From Qipengyuania oceanensis (GTDB taxonomy: Bacteria; Pseudomonadota; Alphaproteobacteria; Sphingomonadales; Sphingomonadaceae), in assembly GCF_009827535.1 (NCBI RefSeq), contig NZ_WTYN01000001.1, positions 1,364,001 through 1,428,000 on the forward strand: a stretch of DNA of 64,000 bases, in the 5' to 3' direction. This document shows, piece after piece, positions 35,758 through 44,262 of this stretch. The notes below the pieces were generated by a model that was given only the letters and a program-made list of their open reading frames with translations, did not search any database and was not told where the DNA came from. Numbering within the stretch: the first letter of the stretch is position 1; every line of letters begins with the position of its first letter. The translations under genes were made by a program, and so were the position numbers.

Positions 35758-37143
35758 GTGACCGCAGCACGATCAGAAAACAGCATTCTCGCATCCTGGC
35801 GCGTCGTCCCGGCATTGCTCTGGGCGCTTCTCGTCATGCTGCCGATAGCCGCGCTTGCCTTGGCGGGAACCGCGCAGGCTCTCCCCGGCATGGCGGTGGC
35901 GATTGCCGCCCTGACGCTCTTCGTGGGCGCGCTGGTGGCCAGCTTCTCTGCCCGCTACATGCGCAGCGACAGCGCCCGGACGAGCTATTTCCTGACACTG
36001 GCTGCGCTCGTCCTCGCGGTGCTGGTGTTCGTCATGAGCGCGAACGCGATCCTCTTTGCGATCGCGTGGGTCGCCAGTGGCCTTTTGCTCTCGCGCTTGA
36101 TCGGACATGCCGACGGCCTTGCCGAAGCCCGCGCCGCATCGCGCCGCAGCCGGGCGACCTTTCTGATCGGCGATGCGGCTGTTCTCCTGGCGGTCGGCAT
36201 CCTGTGCTGGGCAGCCGGGTCCTTATCGCTGGGCAAGGCGATCGCTGCGAGCGGCGGGTTGTCCATGCCCCTGGCTGCACTGGCCGCGCTGCTGCTGCTG
36301 GCAGGGGCGGCGGCACGCTGCGCCTTACCGCCGTTTTCCGGCTGGCTGCTGTCGTCGATGACGGCGCCGACGCCGGTGAGTGCGCTGATGCATGCAGGGC
36401 TGGTCAACGCGGGCGGCTTCCTGCTGCTGCGCTTCGCTCCGGTTCTCGAGGCGGCGCCCGGCGTGCGCTATGCAGCGATTGCGCTCGGCCTCGGCGCTGC
36501 GGTGTGGGGCATCGGCATCATGGCGGTCCGGCCCGATATCAAGCGGTCGCTCGCCGGTTCGACCATCTCGCAGATGGGCTTCATGATCATGACCTGCGGC
36601 CTCGGTGCCTATGCGGCGGCGCTGTGGCACCTCATCGCCCACGGCTTGTTCAAGGCCTGGCTGTTCCTGAATGCCGGGTCGGCAATCGGCATGCGCAGGG
36701 CCGGTCCCGCCGCGCTCGATCCGCGGATGGTCGCCATGGTGTCCGTGGTTGCCCTCGGCGGCGGGACGCTGCTGGTCCTCGCAGGCTCCGCCACGGCCGA
36801 ACTCGTTCCGCTTCTCCTTGCCAGCGCGACGGCTGCCGCAACCTTCGGCGCGATCGTACTGGGCAAGATGCACTGGCGCTCGCGAGTGATGCTCGGCGCA
36901 GCGCTCGCCGTCCTGGTCGGCGTCCATGTCGCCGGCTTTGCGCTTGCCCGCGCGATCGTCGAGCCGCCTGCCACGCCCCTGCTGTCGCCCCTCGCGACAC
37001 TCGCCCTGCTGGCCCTGTTCCTTGCCTGCTGGGTCGCCCAGACCGTCCGGCTGGCGCAGCAACGCCCGATCCCGCCTGCGCTCTACGTCCGCCTGCTCAA
37101 CGCCGGTCAACTGCCTTCCATCCAAGCCGGAGAACGCCCGTGA
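35758..37143 (+). CDS. dabB: inorganic carbon transporter subunit DabB (NuoL-like)
   Basis: 461 residues from GTG 35758, which follows GAAAGGA. A polytopic membrane protein related to the proton-pumping NuoL/MrpA antiporter subunits: SSMTAPTPVSALMHAGLVNAG is the family's half-channel signature, and WHLIAHGLFKAWLFLNAGS the second. It has about 12 hydrophobic segments, fewer than NuoL. No other complex I gene is nearby; linkage to dabA shows it is the cation-coupling subunit of a DAB complex. Overlaps dabA by 4 bases. Confidence 0.92.
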   Translation: MTAARSENSILASWRVVPALLWALLVMLPIAALALAGTAQALPGMAVAIAALTLFVGALVASFSARYMRSDSARTSYFLTLAALVLAVLVFVMSANAILFAIAWVASGLLLSRLIGHADGLAEARAASRRSRATFLIGDAAVLLAVGILCWAAGSLSLGKAIAASGGLSMPLAALAALLLLAGAAARCALPPFSGWLLSSMTAPTPVSALMHAGLVNAGGFLLLRFAPVLEAAPGVRYAAIALGLGAAVWGIGIMAVRPDIKRSLAGSTISQMGFMIMTCGLGAYAAALWHLIAHGLFKAWLFLNAGSAIGMRRAGPAALDPRMVAMVSVVALGGGTLLVLAGSATAELVPLLLASATAAATFGAIVLGKMHWRSRVMLGAALAVLVGVHVAGFALARAIVEPPATPLLSPLATLALLALFLACWVAQTVRLAQQRPIPPALYVRLLNAGQLPSIQAGERP

Positions 37144-39674
37144 ACATGTACTCGCCGCTCGCGACGTCCCAGACGATGCTGACCCGCGCCGAAGTGGCCA
37201 GCCTGGTCGCGCTCGCCGCCCGCACCGTGCCGCCGCTGTGGCCACTTGATAGCGCGATCGCGGTCAACCCGCTGGCCGGTTTCGAGGATCGCCCCTTCGC
37301 CGACGCGGTCACGCAGGCGGCCCGGACTTTCGGCGCGCGCGAGAGCCTTCCCCTCGCAGCCTGGCGGCAGGTGTATGCGCAGGGGCGGATCGGCGAGCGC
37401 GAGCTGCGCGATGCGGCAATGCGGCAGCTGGGCGGCTGCTATGAAGCGATGGCCAATATCGCTCCGGGCGTGATGGCGATCGACCTGCTGATGGCGCGAC
37501 TCGTGCAGATCGAGCCCGCTTGCACGGAAACCCGGGCTAGCGGCCTTGCTCCCGATGCCGCCTTCATCGCGAAATGGTGCGCGGCCTATTTCAATAGCAA
37601 TATCGCCGCCACGCCGATCCCCTATCGCGAGCTCGGCCTCTACCGCTGCGTTCTCGCTCTCGCGGCCCACGATCCGCAATTCCGCGATCTGGCTGGCGAG
37701 AGAGGTACGCAGCTGTTGCTGGCAGTTCCGCGCGACCCGTTCGAGGCGATAGCCGAAGGTCTTGCCGAGCGCGGCAGCGACGAAGACGCGCTCGACCACC
37801 TCGGTGCGCTGGTGGCGCGCCTGCCCGGCTGGGCAGGACACATACGCTGGCGCTGCGAGCATGCCGATAGCGACCGTGTCGCCGGAGCGCCTGCCGCAAT
37901 GGCCGACCTGCTCGCCTTGTGGGTCCTGCTCGAGCGCGCCGATGCGCTGTCCTCCCCGCCCGGGCGCGTGACGCAAGGTCCGGCGCCCGAGGCGCTCGCA
38001 AGGCATTTCGGGCTCGATACCGCTGCGCTCGATGCCGCGCGCACGGAGCGCCTGGCCGCGATCGCCGCTCTCGACGACGATGCCCTCGGCGCGATCTTCA
38101 TGGCGGCTGCGGAATCGACATATGCCAACACGCTTCTCCTGCGGCTGGAGGCATCGGCTCGCACGAGCGCGAGCGACGCCCGACCGGCGGCGCAGCTGGT
38201 CATGTGCATCGACGTCCGCTCCGAACCCTTCCGGCGCAGGCTCGAGCGGACCGGGGACTACGAGACCTTCGGTTACGCCGGCTTCTTCGGCCTGCCGATG
38301 GCTCTTCAGCCGTTCGGCGAACAAGGTCGCAAGCGCCTCCTTCCGGTCCTTCTGTCGCCCCGGCACGACCTCGTCGAAGCCCCGGCGGGCGGCGATGAAG
38401 CCGCTGCCGGCGCGCGGCGGATCGCCGCAGATGGCGAGCGCGACGAGCGCGCTAACGACCTGTTCGCTACCGCGAAACTGGGGGCGGCCTCCGCCTTTGC
38501 GACAGCCGAGGCGACCGGGCCGGTCGCGGCGCTGTCGATGTTAGCGCGCACGCTCGCGCCGACAGTCTCCGCCCGCGCCGCAGCCAGGCGGGCCAGGCGC
38601 CGGGCAGAAACGCTCGCACCCGTGCTCGATCCCTGTGCCGACGAGACCACCGGTGGCTTCCGGCTGGCCGATAAGATCGGCTATGCCGCCGCCCTCTTCC
38701 AGCTCACCGGGATGAAAGCGCGCACGGCGCGGCTGGTGGTGCTGGCCGGTCATGGCGGCAGCGCGGTCAACAACCCCTATGCCTCGGCGCTCGATTGCGG
38801 AGCATGCGGCGGGCATGCAGGCGGCTCGAACGCCCGGGTTCTGGCGGCCATGCTCAACGATCCGGCGGTGCGCGAGGGCCTGGCCGCACGCGGGCTCGAA
38901 GTGCCGGCCGACAGCCACTTCATCGCCGCCCAGCACGATACCACCACCGACCGGGTGGAGATCTTCGACCGGTGCCGCGTACCCGACACCCACCGCGAGG
39001 AGCTGGCCGCGCTGGAACGCGACATGGCAGCCGCCGCGGCAACCAACCGGGCCTGGCGCGCGCAACTGCTGTCGCGCGCTCCGGGCGACCTGTTCGCCGG
39101 GTCCGTCCACTGGGGCGAAGTCCGCCCGGAATGGGGGCTGGCCGGCAACGCCGCATTCCTGGTCGGGCCGCGGCAGTGGAGCGCCGACATCGATCTCGAA
39201 GGCCGCGCCTTCCTGCACAGTTACGACTGGACGGCGGACCCCTCGGGCGAGGCGCTGACGACGATCCTGACCGCACCGATGGTGGTCGCGCAATGGATCA
39301 ACTGCCAGTACCTGTTCTCGACCGTCGACAACGAGCGGTACGGTTCGGGCGACAAGGTCACGCACAACGTGATCGGCGGGATCGGCGTGGTCCAGGGCAA
39401 TGGCGGCGACCTGAAAGTCGGCCTGCCGCGCCAGTCGCTGTTCGATGACGAGGGCGCGCCATTCCACGTGCCGCAGCGGTTGCTGACCGTGGTGCTCGCG
39501 CCGCTCGATCGCGTGAAAACCGTCGTCGAGCAGAACGACATCCTCGCCCGGCTGTTCGGCAACGGCTGGGTCCAGCTGGTCGTCGTCGATCCCGAGACCG
39601 GCAAGGCGCTGCGCTGGCGCGAGAACGGCGCCGCATCGCCCGAAGGCACATCCATCACATCCCTTATCTGCTGA
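37140..39674 (+). CDS. dabA: inorganic carbon transporter subunit DabA (DUF2309)
   Basis: 844 residues from GTG 37140 (an ATG at 37146 is also possible). DabA is a beta-carbonic-anhydrase-like peripheral subunit that converts CO2 to bicarbonate vectorially. The four zinc-site residues are recognisable: Cys356 and Asp358 in VMCIDVRSEPFRR, His538 in LAGHGGSAVNNPYASALDCG, and Cys553 in the same block. The His-Cys spacing of 15 matches the characterised DabA. N-terminal VNPLAGFEDRPF and HNVIGGIGVVQGNGGDLKVG near the C-terminus are family blocks. Confidence 0.94.
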   Translation: MNMYSPLATSQTMLTRAEVASLVALAARTVPPLWPLDSAIAVNPLAGFEDRPFADAVTQAARTFGARESLPLAAWRQVYAQGRIGERELRDAAMRQLGGCYEAMANIAPGVMAIDLLMARLVQIEPACTETRASGLAPDAAFIAKWCAAYFNSNIAATPIPYRELGLYRCVLALAAHDPQFRDLAGERGTQLLLAVPRDPFEAIAEGLAERGSDEDALDHLGALVARLPGWAGHIRWRCEHADSDRVAGAPAAMADLLALWVLLERADALSSPPGRVTQGPAPEALARHFGLDTAALDAARTERLAAIAALDDDALGAIFMAAAESTYANTLLLRLEASARTSASDARPAAQLVMCIDVRSEPFRRRLERTGDYETFGYAGFFGLPMALQPFGEQGRKRLLPVLLSPRHDLVEAPAGGDEAAAGARRIAADGERDERANDLFATAKLGAASAFATAEATGPVAALSMLARTLAPTVSARAAARRARRRAETLAPVLDPCADETTGGFRLADKIGYAAALFQLTGMKARTARLVVLAGHGGSAVNNPYASALDCGACGGHAGGSNARVLAAMLNDPAVREGLAARGLEVPADSHFIAAQHDTTTDRVEIFDRCRVPDTHREELAALERDMAAAAATNRAWRAQLLSRAPGDLFAGSVHWGEVRPEWGLAGNAAFLVGPRQWSADIDLEGRAFLHSYDWTADPSGEALTTILTAPMVVAQWINCQYLFSTVDNERYGSGDKVTHNVIGGIGVVQGNGGDLKVGLPRQSLFDDEGAPFHVPQRLLTVVLAPLDRVKTVVEQNDILARLFGNGWVQLVVVDPETGKALRWRENGAASPEGTSITSLIC

Positions 39675-39691
39675 ACCGGAGTTTCGCAGCC

Positions 39692-40042
39692 ATGACTATG
39701 CACGACCTCACCCTTCACCGCCTGCGCAAGATCGAGATCGTCGTCCGCGCAGAGGACCACCAGCTTGTCGAGGACCTGCTACAGGCCTCCGGCATCGGTG
39801 GCTGGACCATGATCCGCGACGTCGCCGGCCTCGGCCACAGCGGGTTTCACCAGGGCAAGACGATCTTCAACGACCAGACCGGCCTGGTGATGTACGTCGG
39901 TGTCGCCGAACCTAAGGTGATCGCCGACGTCGCGCGCGGGCTCGGTCGACTGTTCGAGACGCGCGCGGGAGTGACTTTCCTGTCGGATGTCGAGGTGCTG
40001 CGCTCGGACTACTTCGCCGCGCAGGAATCGGCGGCGCGCTGA
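39692..40042 (+). CDS. PII-like regulatory protein linked to dabBA
   Basis: 116 residues, 17 bp after dabA. A ferredoxin-like PII fold is suggested by LRKIEIVVRAEDHQLVEDLLQ, the glycine-containing T-loop region AGLGHSGFHQGKTIF and VAEPKVIADVARGLGRLF. The canonical T-loop Tyr and the C-terminal PII motif are absent, so it is not GlnB/GlnK. PII-like proteins accompany bicarbonate transporters elsewhere (SbtB with SbtA; CPII in carboxysome loci). A nucleotide- or bicarbonate-sensing gate on DabAB is a fair inference. Confidence 0.82.
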   Translation: MTMHDLTLHRLRKIEIVVRAEDHQLVEDLLQASGIGGWTMIRDVAGLGHSGFHQGKTIFNDQTGLVMYVGVAEPKVIADVARGLGRLFETRAGVTFLSDVEVLRSDYFAAQESAAR

Positions 40043-40081
40043 AACTCTTCCCGGGTCTTCGGTGTCGGCCCGGTGCTGCGC

Positions 40082-41443
40082 CTAGAACAGGCGGTGCGGG
40101 TCGGTCACCACGAGCGCGCTGTCGTCGCGGGCAAGGGCCAGCAGGGTCAGTCGCCCCTCGCGGGCGCGGGCGATCGCGAGGCTGGACGGCGCGCTGATCG
40201 TCACCAACATCGGGATCCCGGCGCGCACTGTCTTCTCCACCAGTTCCTGGCTGCAACGCGCGGATAGCAGGACGAAGCCCCTGTCGCGCCCGATGCCCTG
40301 CCGGCCAAGCGCACCGATCAGCTTGTCGAGCGCATTGTGTCGCCCGACATCCTCGCGCAGCAGCAGTATTTCGCCATGGTTCGAGCAGAATGCGGCGGCA
40401 TGTGCAGCGCCCGTCGCCTGCCCGAGGTGCTGGTGATCGCGCATCTGCGACAATGCGCGGTGGATGGCTTGCGGCCCGGCGGCGGGCCTGGCAGCGACCG
40501 GCGCGAGGGGGGCCAGCGCGGCCGCGACCGAATCTATCCCGCAAATTCCGCAACTGCTTTCCGAGACCCGGGTCCGCGCCCGCTCCAGCAGCCGCGGCAT
40601 GCTCGCTTGCGGCAGGTTCGCACGGGCCACCCATCCGCCGTCGGCCCGGTGCAGATGCACCTCGCCGATCTCGGTGGTGTCGGCGAGGCCTTCGGACAGC
40701 GCGAACCCGGCGACGAAATCCTCGAGATCGGTCGGCGTGGCCATCATCACCGCATAGCCGATGCCGTTCAATTCGATCGCGACCGGGATCTCGACCGGCA
40801 CGGCTCTGGCGACTTCCTGCGCGCTGCCCGTCGCGAAATCCAGCTCGCGGAGGGCATGGAGCTGCGCGCCCTCGCCCAGCAACGCTCCATCTTCCAGCGC
40901 GGCCAGCATCTGCGGCGTGTTGAGATTGACCGGCGGCTGCCCGAAAAACTCGACCCGTCGGGCCCGGCACGCCTCGACCCATGACAGGACCGAGCGGTTG
41001 CCGGAAAGCAGATGCCGTTCGAGATCGTGGGCCAGTTCGGCGGGCCAGATGCCGAAGAGCCAGTGACCGGCCAGAATGGCCGGACCGGGAAAGCCGAGCA
41101 GTTCTGCCAAGCCATGCGGCACGGGATGCGCATCGACCGGGGCGCTCAGCACCGCGTGTTGGCCGGTCTCCTGCGCGCGAAACAGCGCCGCGCACAGACC
41201 GCCAAGCGGGCCGAGGTCCGGCCCCGGCCTGTCCGCGAGGACCGGCGTTCCGGTTTCGGCGAGAGCGCCTGCGCCCGCCCCGCCACACACCACCACCGCT
41301 TCGCATTCCGCCCGAAGGCTCGCGACGGAGTGGCTCAGGAGCGTTCGTCCCTCCCACAGGGCGGCGCGCTTGTCCGAACCGAAACGCTCGCTGCGCCCGC
41401 CCGCCAGCACCGCGCCGAGAATTCGCCGGTCGTCCGGCCTCAT
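40082..41443 (-). CDS. MobA-FdhD fusion: molybdenum cofactor guanylyltransferase and FDH sulfurtransferase
   Basis: 453 residues with two domains. Residues 1 to about 185 are MobA-like: VLAGGRSERFGSDK nucleotide loop, GPLGGLCAAL and NLNTPQML at the end. Residues about 200-453 are FdhD: ELNGIGYAVMMATP, DFVAGFALSEGL, the sulfurtransferase pair SCGICGID (Cys298, Cys301), CSNHGEILLLREDVGRHNAL and the C-terminal LVTISAPSSLA. It would attach GMP to molybdopterin and deliver sulfur to the Mo site. Divergent from the FdhF/YdeP-type enzyme it probably matures. Confidence 0.9.
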   Translation of the reverse strand: MRPDDRRILGAVLAGGRSERFGSDKRAALWEGRTLLSHSVASLRAECEAVVVCGGAGAGALAETGTPVLADRPGPDLGPLGGLCAALFRAQETGQHAVLSAPVDAHPVPHGLAELLGFPGPAILAGHWLFGIWPAELAHDLERHLLSGNRSVLSWVEACRARRVEFFGQPPVNLNTPQMLAALEDGALLGEGAQLHALRELDFATGSAQEVARAVPVEIPVAIELNGIGYAVMMATPTDLEDFVAGFALSEGLADTTEIGEVHLHRADGGWVARANLPQASMPRLLERARTRVSESSCGICGIDSVAAALAPLAPVAARPAAGPQAIHRALSQMRDHQHLGQATGAAHAAAFCSNHGEILLLREDVGRHNALDKLIGALGRQGIGRDRGFVLLSARCSQELVEKTVRAGIPMLVTISAPSSLAIARAREGRLTLLALARDDSALVVTDPHRLF

Positions 41444-41642
41444 GACGTCATCCTTTTCGATGCCCGGCTCCTATCGCCTGCACCGCTTCGCGCAACCGCG
41501 CTGCACATGCAATATATGGATCCGCTGGCTTCGCGGCACGTTGCCATGCAGGGTGATGAGCGGCATTGCCCCCGTGTCGGTCGGCCTGCGCGCGAATTGA
41601 CCGCACGCGGCAGATGCCGAGCGAAAGTTCCTTCAGGAGTGC

Positions 41643-43961
41643 ATGGTGACCGACGAGAGCAGCAAAAACGCCGACGACCTTCCGCACTCGCCCGGTCCGG
41701 CCGGGGGCTGGGGCTCCATGAAGGGCATGGCCAGGGTCGTCGTGCAATCGAACGCCTCGCCCGGCGCGCTCGACAGCCTGCGCCGCCTCAACAAGCCCAA
41801 GGGCGTGATGTGCATGTCCTGCGCCTGGCCCAAGCCCGCCAACTACTCCGCATTCGAATTCTGCGAGAACGGCGCGAAGGCGACGCTGTGGGAACTGACA
41901 CGGGATCGCTGCACCCCCGACTTCTTCGCGGAGGAGGGCCACACCGTTAGCGAACTGCGCGACTGGTCGGATCACGAGCTCGAGAAGGCGGGCCGTCTCA
42001 CCCATCCGATGAAATACGATGCAGCCTCGGATCGCTATCTCCCGATCGACTGGGACGATGCCTTTGCGGGGATCGGCGCCACCTTGCGCGACCTGCCGCG
42101 CGATGACGTGGTGTTCTACGCGTCGGGCCACGCCGGTCTGGAGGCAAGCTATCTCTATGCCCTGCTCGCCCGCGTCTATGGCAACAACAACCTGCCCCAG
42201 AGCAGCAACATGTGTCACGAGACGACCTCGGTCGGCCTGACGAAGGTGATCGGCTCGCCCGTCGGTACGGTCACGTTCGACGACCTTGCCCAAACCGACT
42301 GCTACTTCTACTTCGGCCAGAACCCCGGCACGAACAGTCCGCGCTTCCTGCACAATCTCAAGGACCTTAAGGACCGCGGCGGCAAGATCGTCACCTTCAA
42401 CCCCGTCATCGAGCAAGGGCTCGTCTCCTTCGTCGATCCGCAGAACCCTCTGGCCATGCTGACGGGCAAGGAAACGATCATTTCCGACCAGTATCACCAG
42501 GTGCAGTCGGGCGGTGACGTCGCCGCGATCCTCGGCCTGTGCAAGGTCGTGGTCGAAGCCGACGACGCGGCGAAAGCCGCAGGCGGGTCCGAGGTCATCG
42601 ACCATGCCTTCATCGAACAGCACACGACGGGGTTCGACGATTTCATTGCGTGCTGCCGCGATACCGACTGGGTCGACATCGAGAGGGCCAGCGGCCTGAC
42701 CGAGGTGGCGCTGCGCGAGGCGGCGCAGGTCTATATCGAGGCCGACAAGACCATCGGCGTGTATGGGATGGGCTTTACCCAACACACCCACGGTGCGCTC
42801 AACATCGCCATGCTCGTCAACCTGCTGCTGCTCAAGGGCAACATCGGCCGCCCCGGTACCGGCTGCTGCCCGGTGCGTGGCCATTCCAACGTGCAGGGCC
42901 AGCGGACGGTCGGCATCGCGGAAAAAGCGCACCTGGTCCCGCTCGACAAGCTGAAGGCGCTTTTCGACTTCGACCCGCCGACCAAGGACGGGATGCACGT
43001 CGTCGACGCGGTGCAGGGCCTGATAGCCGGCACGGTGCGCGGCTTCATCTCGCTCGGCGGCAATCTCGTGCGTGCCGTGCCGGACCAGAAACGGATGGAG
43101 GAAGGCTGGGCCGCCCAGGACCTCGTCGTGATGGTGTCGACCAAGCTCAATCGCAGCCATCTCCATCCCGGCAAGGACGCCTATATCTTGCCATGCCTCG
43201 GCCGCTCCGAAGTGGACGAGCAGGCAACCGGCAACCAGGCGGTGACCAGCGAAGACAGCTTCTCCATGATCAACGGGTCGATCGGTCACCGGCCGCCCGC
43301 GTCGGACCACCTCAAGAGCGAACTGGCGATCGTCACCGGCATCGCCATGGCCACGCTCGATCCCAATCCGAAGCTGAAATGGGACGAATGGACGGGAGAT
43401 TACGCGCTGGTGCGCGAACTGATCGAGGCGACCTATCCACACGATTTCCGCGACTTCAACAAGCGCATGTTCGAGGCCGGCGGATTCTGGCGCGGCAATC
43501 CCGCGCGCGAGCGTATCTGGAAGACCGACAGCGGCAAGGCGGTCATCACCACCCCGCCGCAACTGACTTCGCTCGGCTTCGCCGACAAACCGGGGCGCTA
43601 CCGGCTCCTCACGATGCGATCGAACGACCAGTTCAACACCACCGTCTACGGCTATTCCGACCGTTTCCGCGGAATCGAGGGGACGCGCGACGTGGTCCTG
43701 ATGAACCCCGACGACATCGCGGAAGCGGGCCTGGAAGACGGCGATACGGTGCGGCTGGTCACCGATTACGACGGCGACGATGTCGAGCGGCAGCTGGGCG
43801 GGCTGACGTTGGTGGCCTACAAGCTGCCGCGCGGCACGATCGCGGGCTATTACCCCGAATGCAACGTGCTTGTGCCGATCACCCACCACGACGAGTTGTC
43901 GAAAACGCCCGCGTCGAAGTCCGTGCCGGTCCGCGTCGAGCGGGCTGTCGAGACCGGGTGA
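41643..43961 (+). CDS. FdhF/YdeP family molybdopterin oxidoreductase
   Basis: 772 residues, start ATG 41643 after CAGGAG. The N-terminal Cys cluster CMSCAW plus Cys74 could bind an Fe-S centre. NMCHETTSVGL has Cys191 at the position of the selenocysteine/Cys ligand of formate dehydrogenase H. The bis-MGD-binding blocks are FYFGQNPGTNSPRF, LLLLKGNIGRPGTGCCPVRG and SNDQFNTTVYGYSDRFRG. No signal peptide is seen, so it is cytoplasmic. YdeP-like enzymes are linked to acid resistance and uncertain substrates; formate oxidation is not certain. No electron-transfer subunit is adjacent. Confidence 0.92.
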   Translation: MVTDESSKNADDLPHSPGPAGGWGSMKGMARVVVQSNASPGALDSLRRLNKPKGVMCMSCAWPKPANYSAFEFCENGAKATLWELTRDRCTPDFFAEEGHTVSELRDWSDHELEKAGRLTHPMKYDAASDRYLPIDWDDAFAGIGATLRDLPRDDVVFYASGHAGLEASYLYALLARVYGNNNLPQSSNMCHETTSVGLTKVIGSPVGTVTFDDLAQTDCYFYFGQNPGTNSPRFLHNLKDLKDRGGKIVTFNPVIEQGLVSFVDPQNPLAMLTGKETIISDQYHQVQSGGDVAAILGLCKVVVEADDAAKAAGGSEVIDHAFIEQHTTGFDDFIACCRDTDWVDIERASGLTEVALREAAQVYIEADKTIGVYGMGFTQHTHGALNIAMLVNLLLLKGNIGRPGTGCCPVRGHSNVQGQRTVGIAEKAHLVPLDKLKALFDFDPPTKDGMHVVDAVQGLIAGTVRGFISLGGNLVRAVPDQKRMEEGWAAQDLVVMVSTKLNRSHLHPGKDAYILPCLGRSEVDEQATGNQAVTSEDSFSMINGSIGHRPPASDHLKSELAIVTGIAMATLDPNPKLKWDEWTGDYALVRELIEATYPHDFRDFNKRMFEAGGFWRGNPARERIWKTDSGKAVITTPPQLTSLGFADKPGRYRLLTMRSNDQFNTTVYGYSDRFRGIEGTRDVVLMNPDDIAEAGLEDGDTVRLVTDYDGDDVERQLGGLTLVAYKLPRGTIAGYYPECNVLVPITHHDELSKTPASKSVPVRVERAVETG

Positions 43962-43992
43962 CGTTCCCGCCCGTGCGTGGTAGCTGCTCGCG

Positions 43993-44262
43993 ATGCAGTT
44001 CGACGATCTCCTCTACCGCTATTTCGGCACTCGCTCGCTCGACGATCTCGACGGCGCGGCGCAGCTCGCCGGGGTGGAAAAGATGCAGGTCGATTTCGGC
44101 CTGTCGCGCGATCGGGACCAGCGGTTCGCGCTCTGGTCGGTGCTCTACCTGCTGGGCGCCGCTCCCGATCTCGATGTCGCCTTCCCCGATGCGGGGGACC
44201 GCGATGCTGCCCGCAATTTCATGGACCTGATGGCCCGCGCCGACGACGAGCCGGAAAGCTGA
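43993..44262 (+). CDS. small conserved-type protein upstream of roxA, unknown function
   Basis: 89 residues from ATG 43993, 31 bp after the oxidoreductase gene. Acidic, helical sequence: FDDLLYRYFGTRSLDDLDGA, LSRDRDQRFALWSVLYLLG and ARNFMDLMARADDEPES. No signal peptide or metal motif. Its stop overlaps the roxA start (TGATG), implying coupled translation and a possible partnership with RoxA. I do not recognise a named family. Confidence 0.72.
   Translation: MQFDDLLYRYFGTRSLDDLDGAAQLAGVEKMQVDFGLSRDRDQRFALWSVLYLLGAAPDLDVAFPDAGDRDAARNFMDLMARADDEPES

Noticed and set aside
34785-35891. Frame extending the PYROXD2-like gene through lysR
   Set aside because: It reads the LysR gene out of frame; the FAD motif begins at ATG 34784.
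36066-37139. Frame extending dabA upstream through dabB
   Set aside because: Out-of-frame reading of dabB; DabA homology starts at GTG 37140/ATG 37146.
41448-43889. 813-codon antisense frame opposite the molybdopterin oxidoreductase
   Set aside because: Antisense shadow; overlaps a fully supported gene for its entire length.
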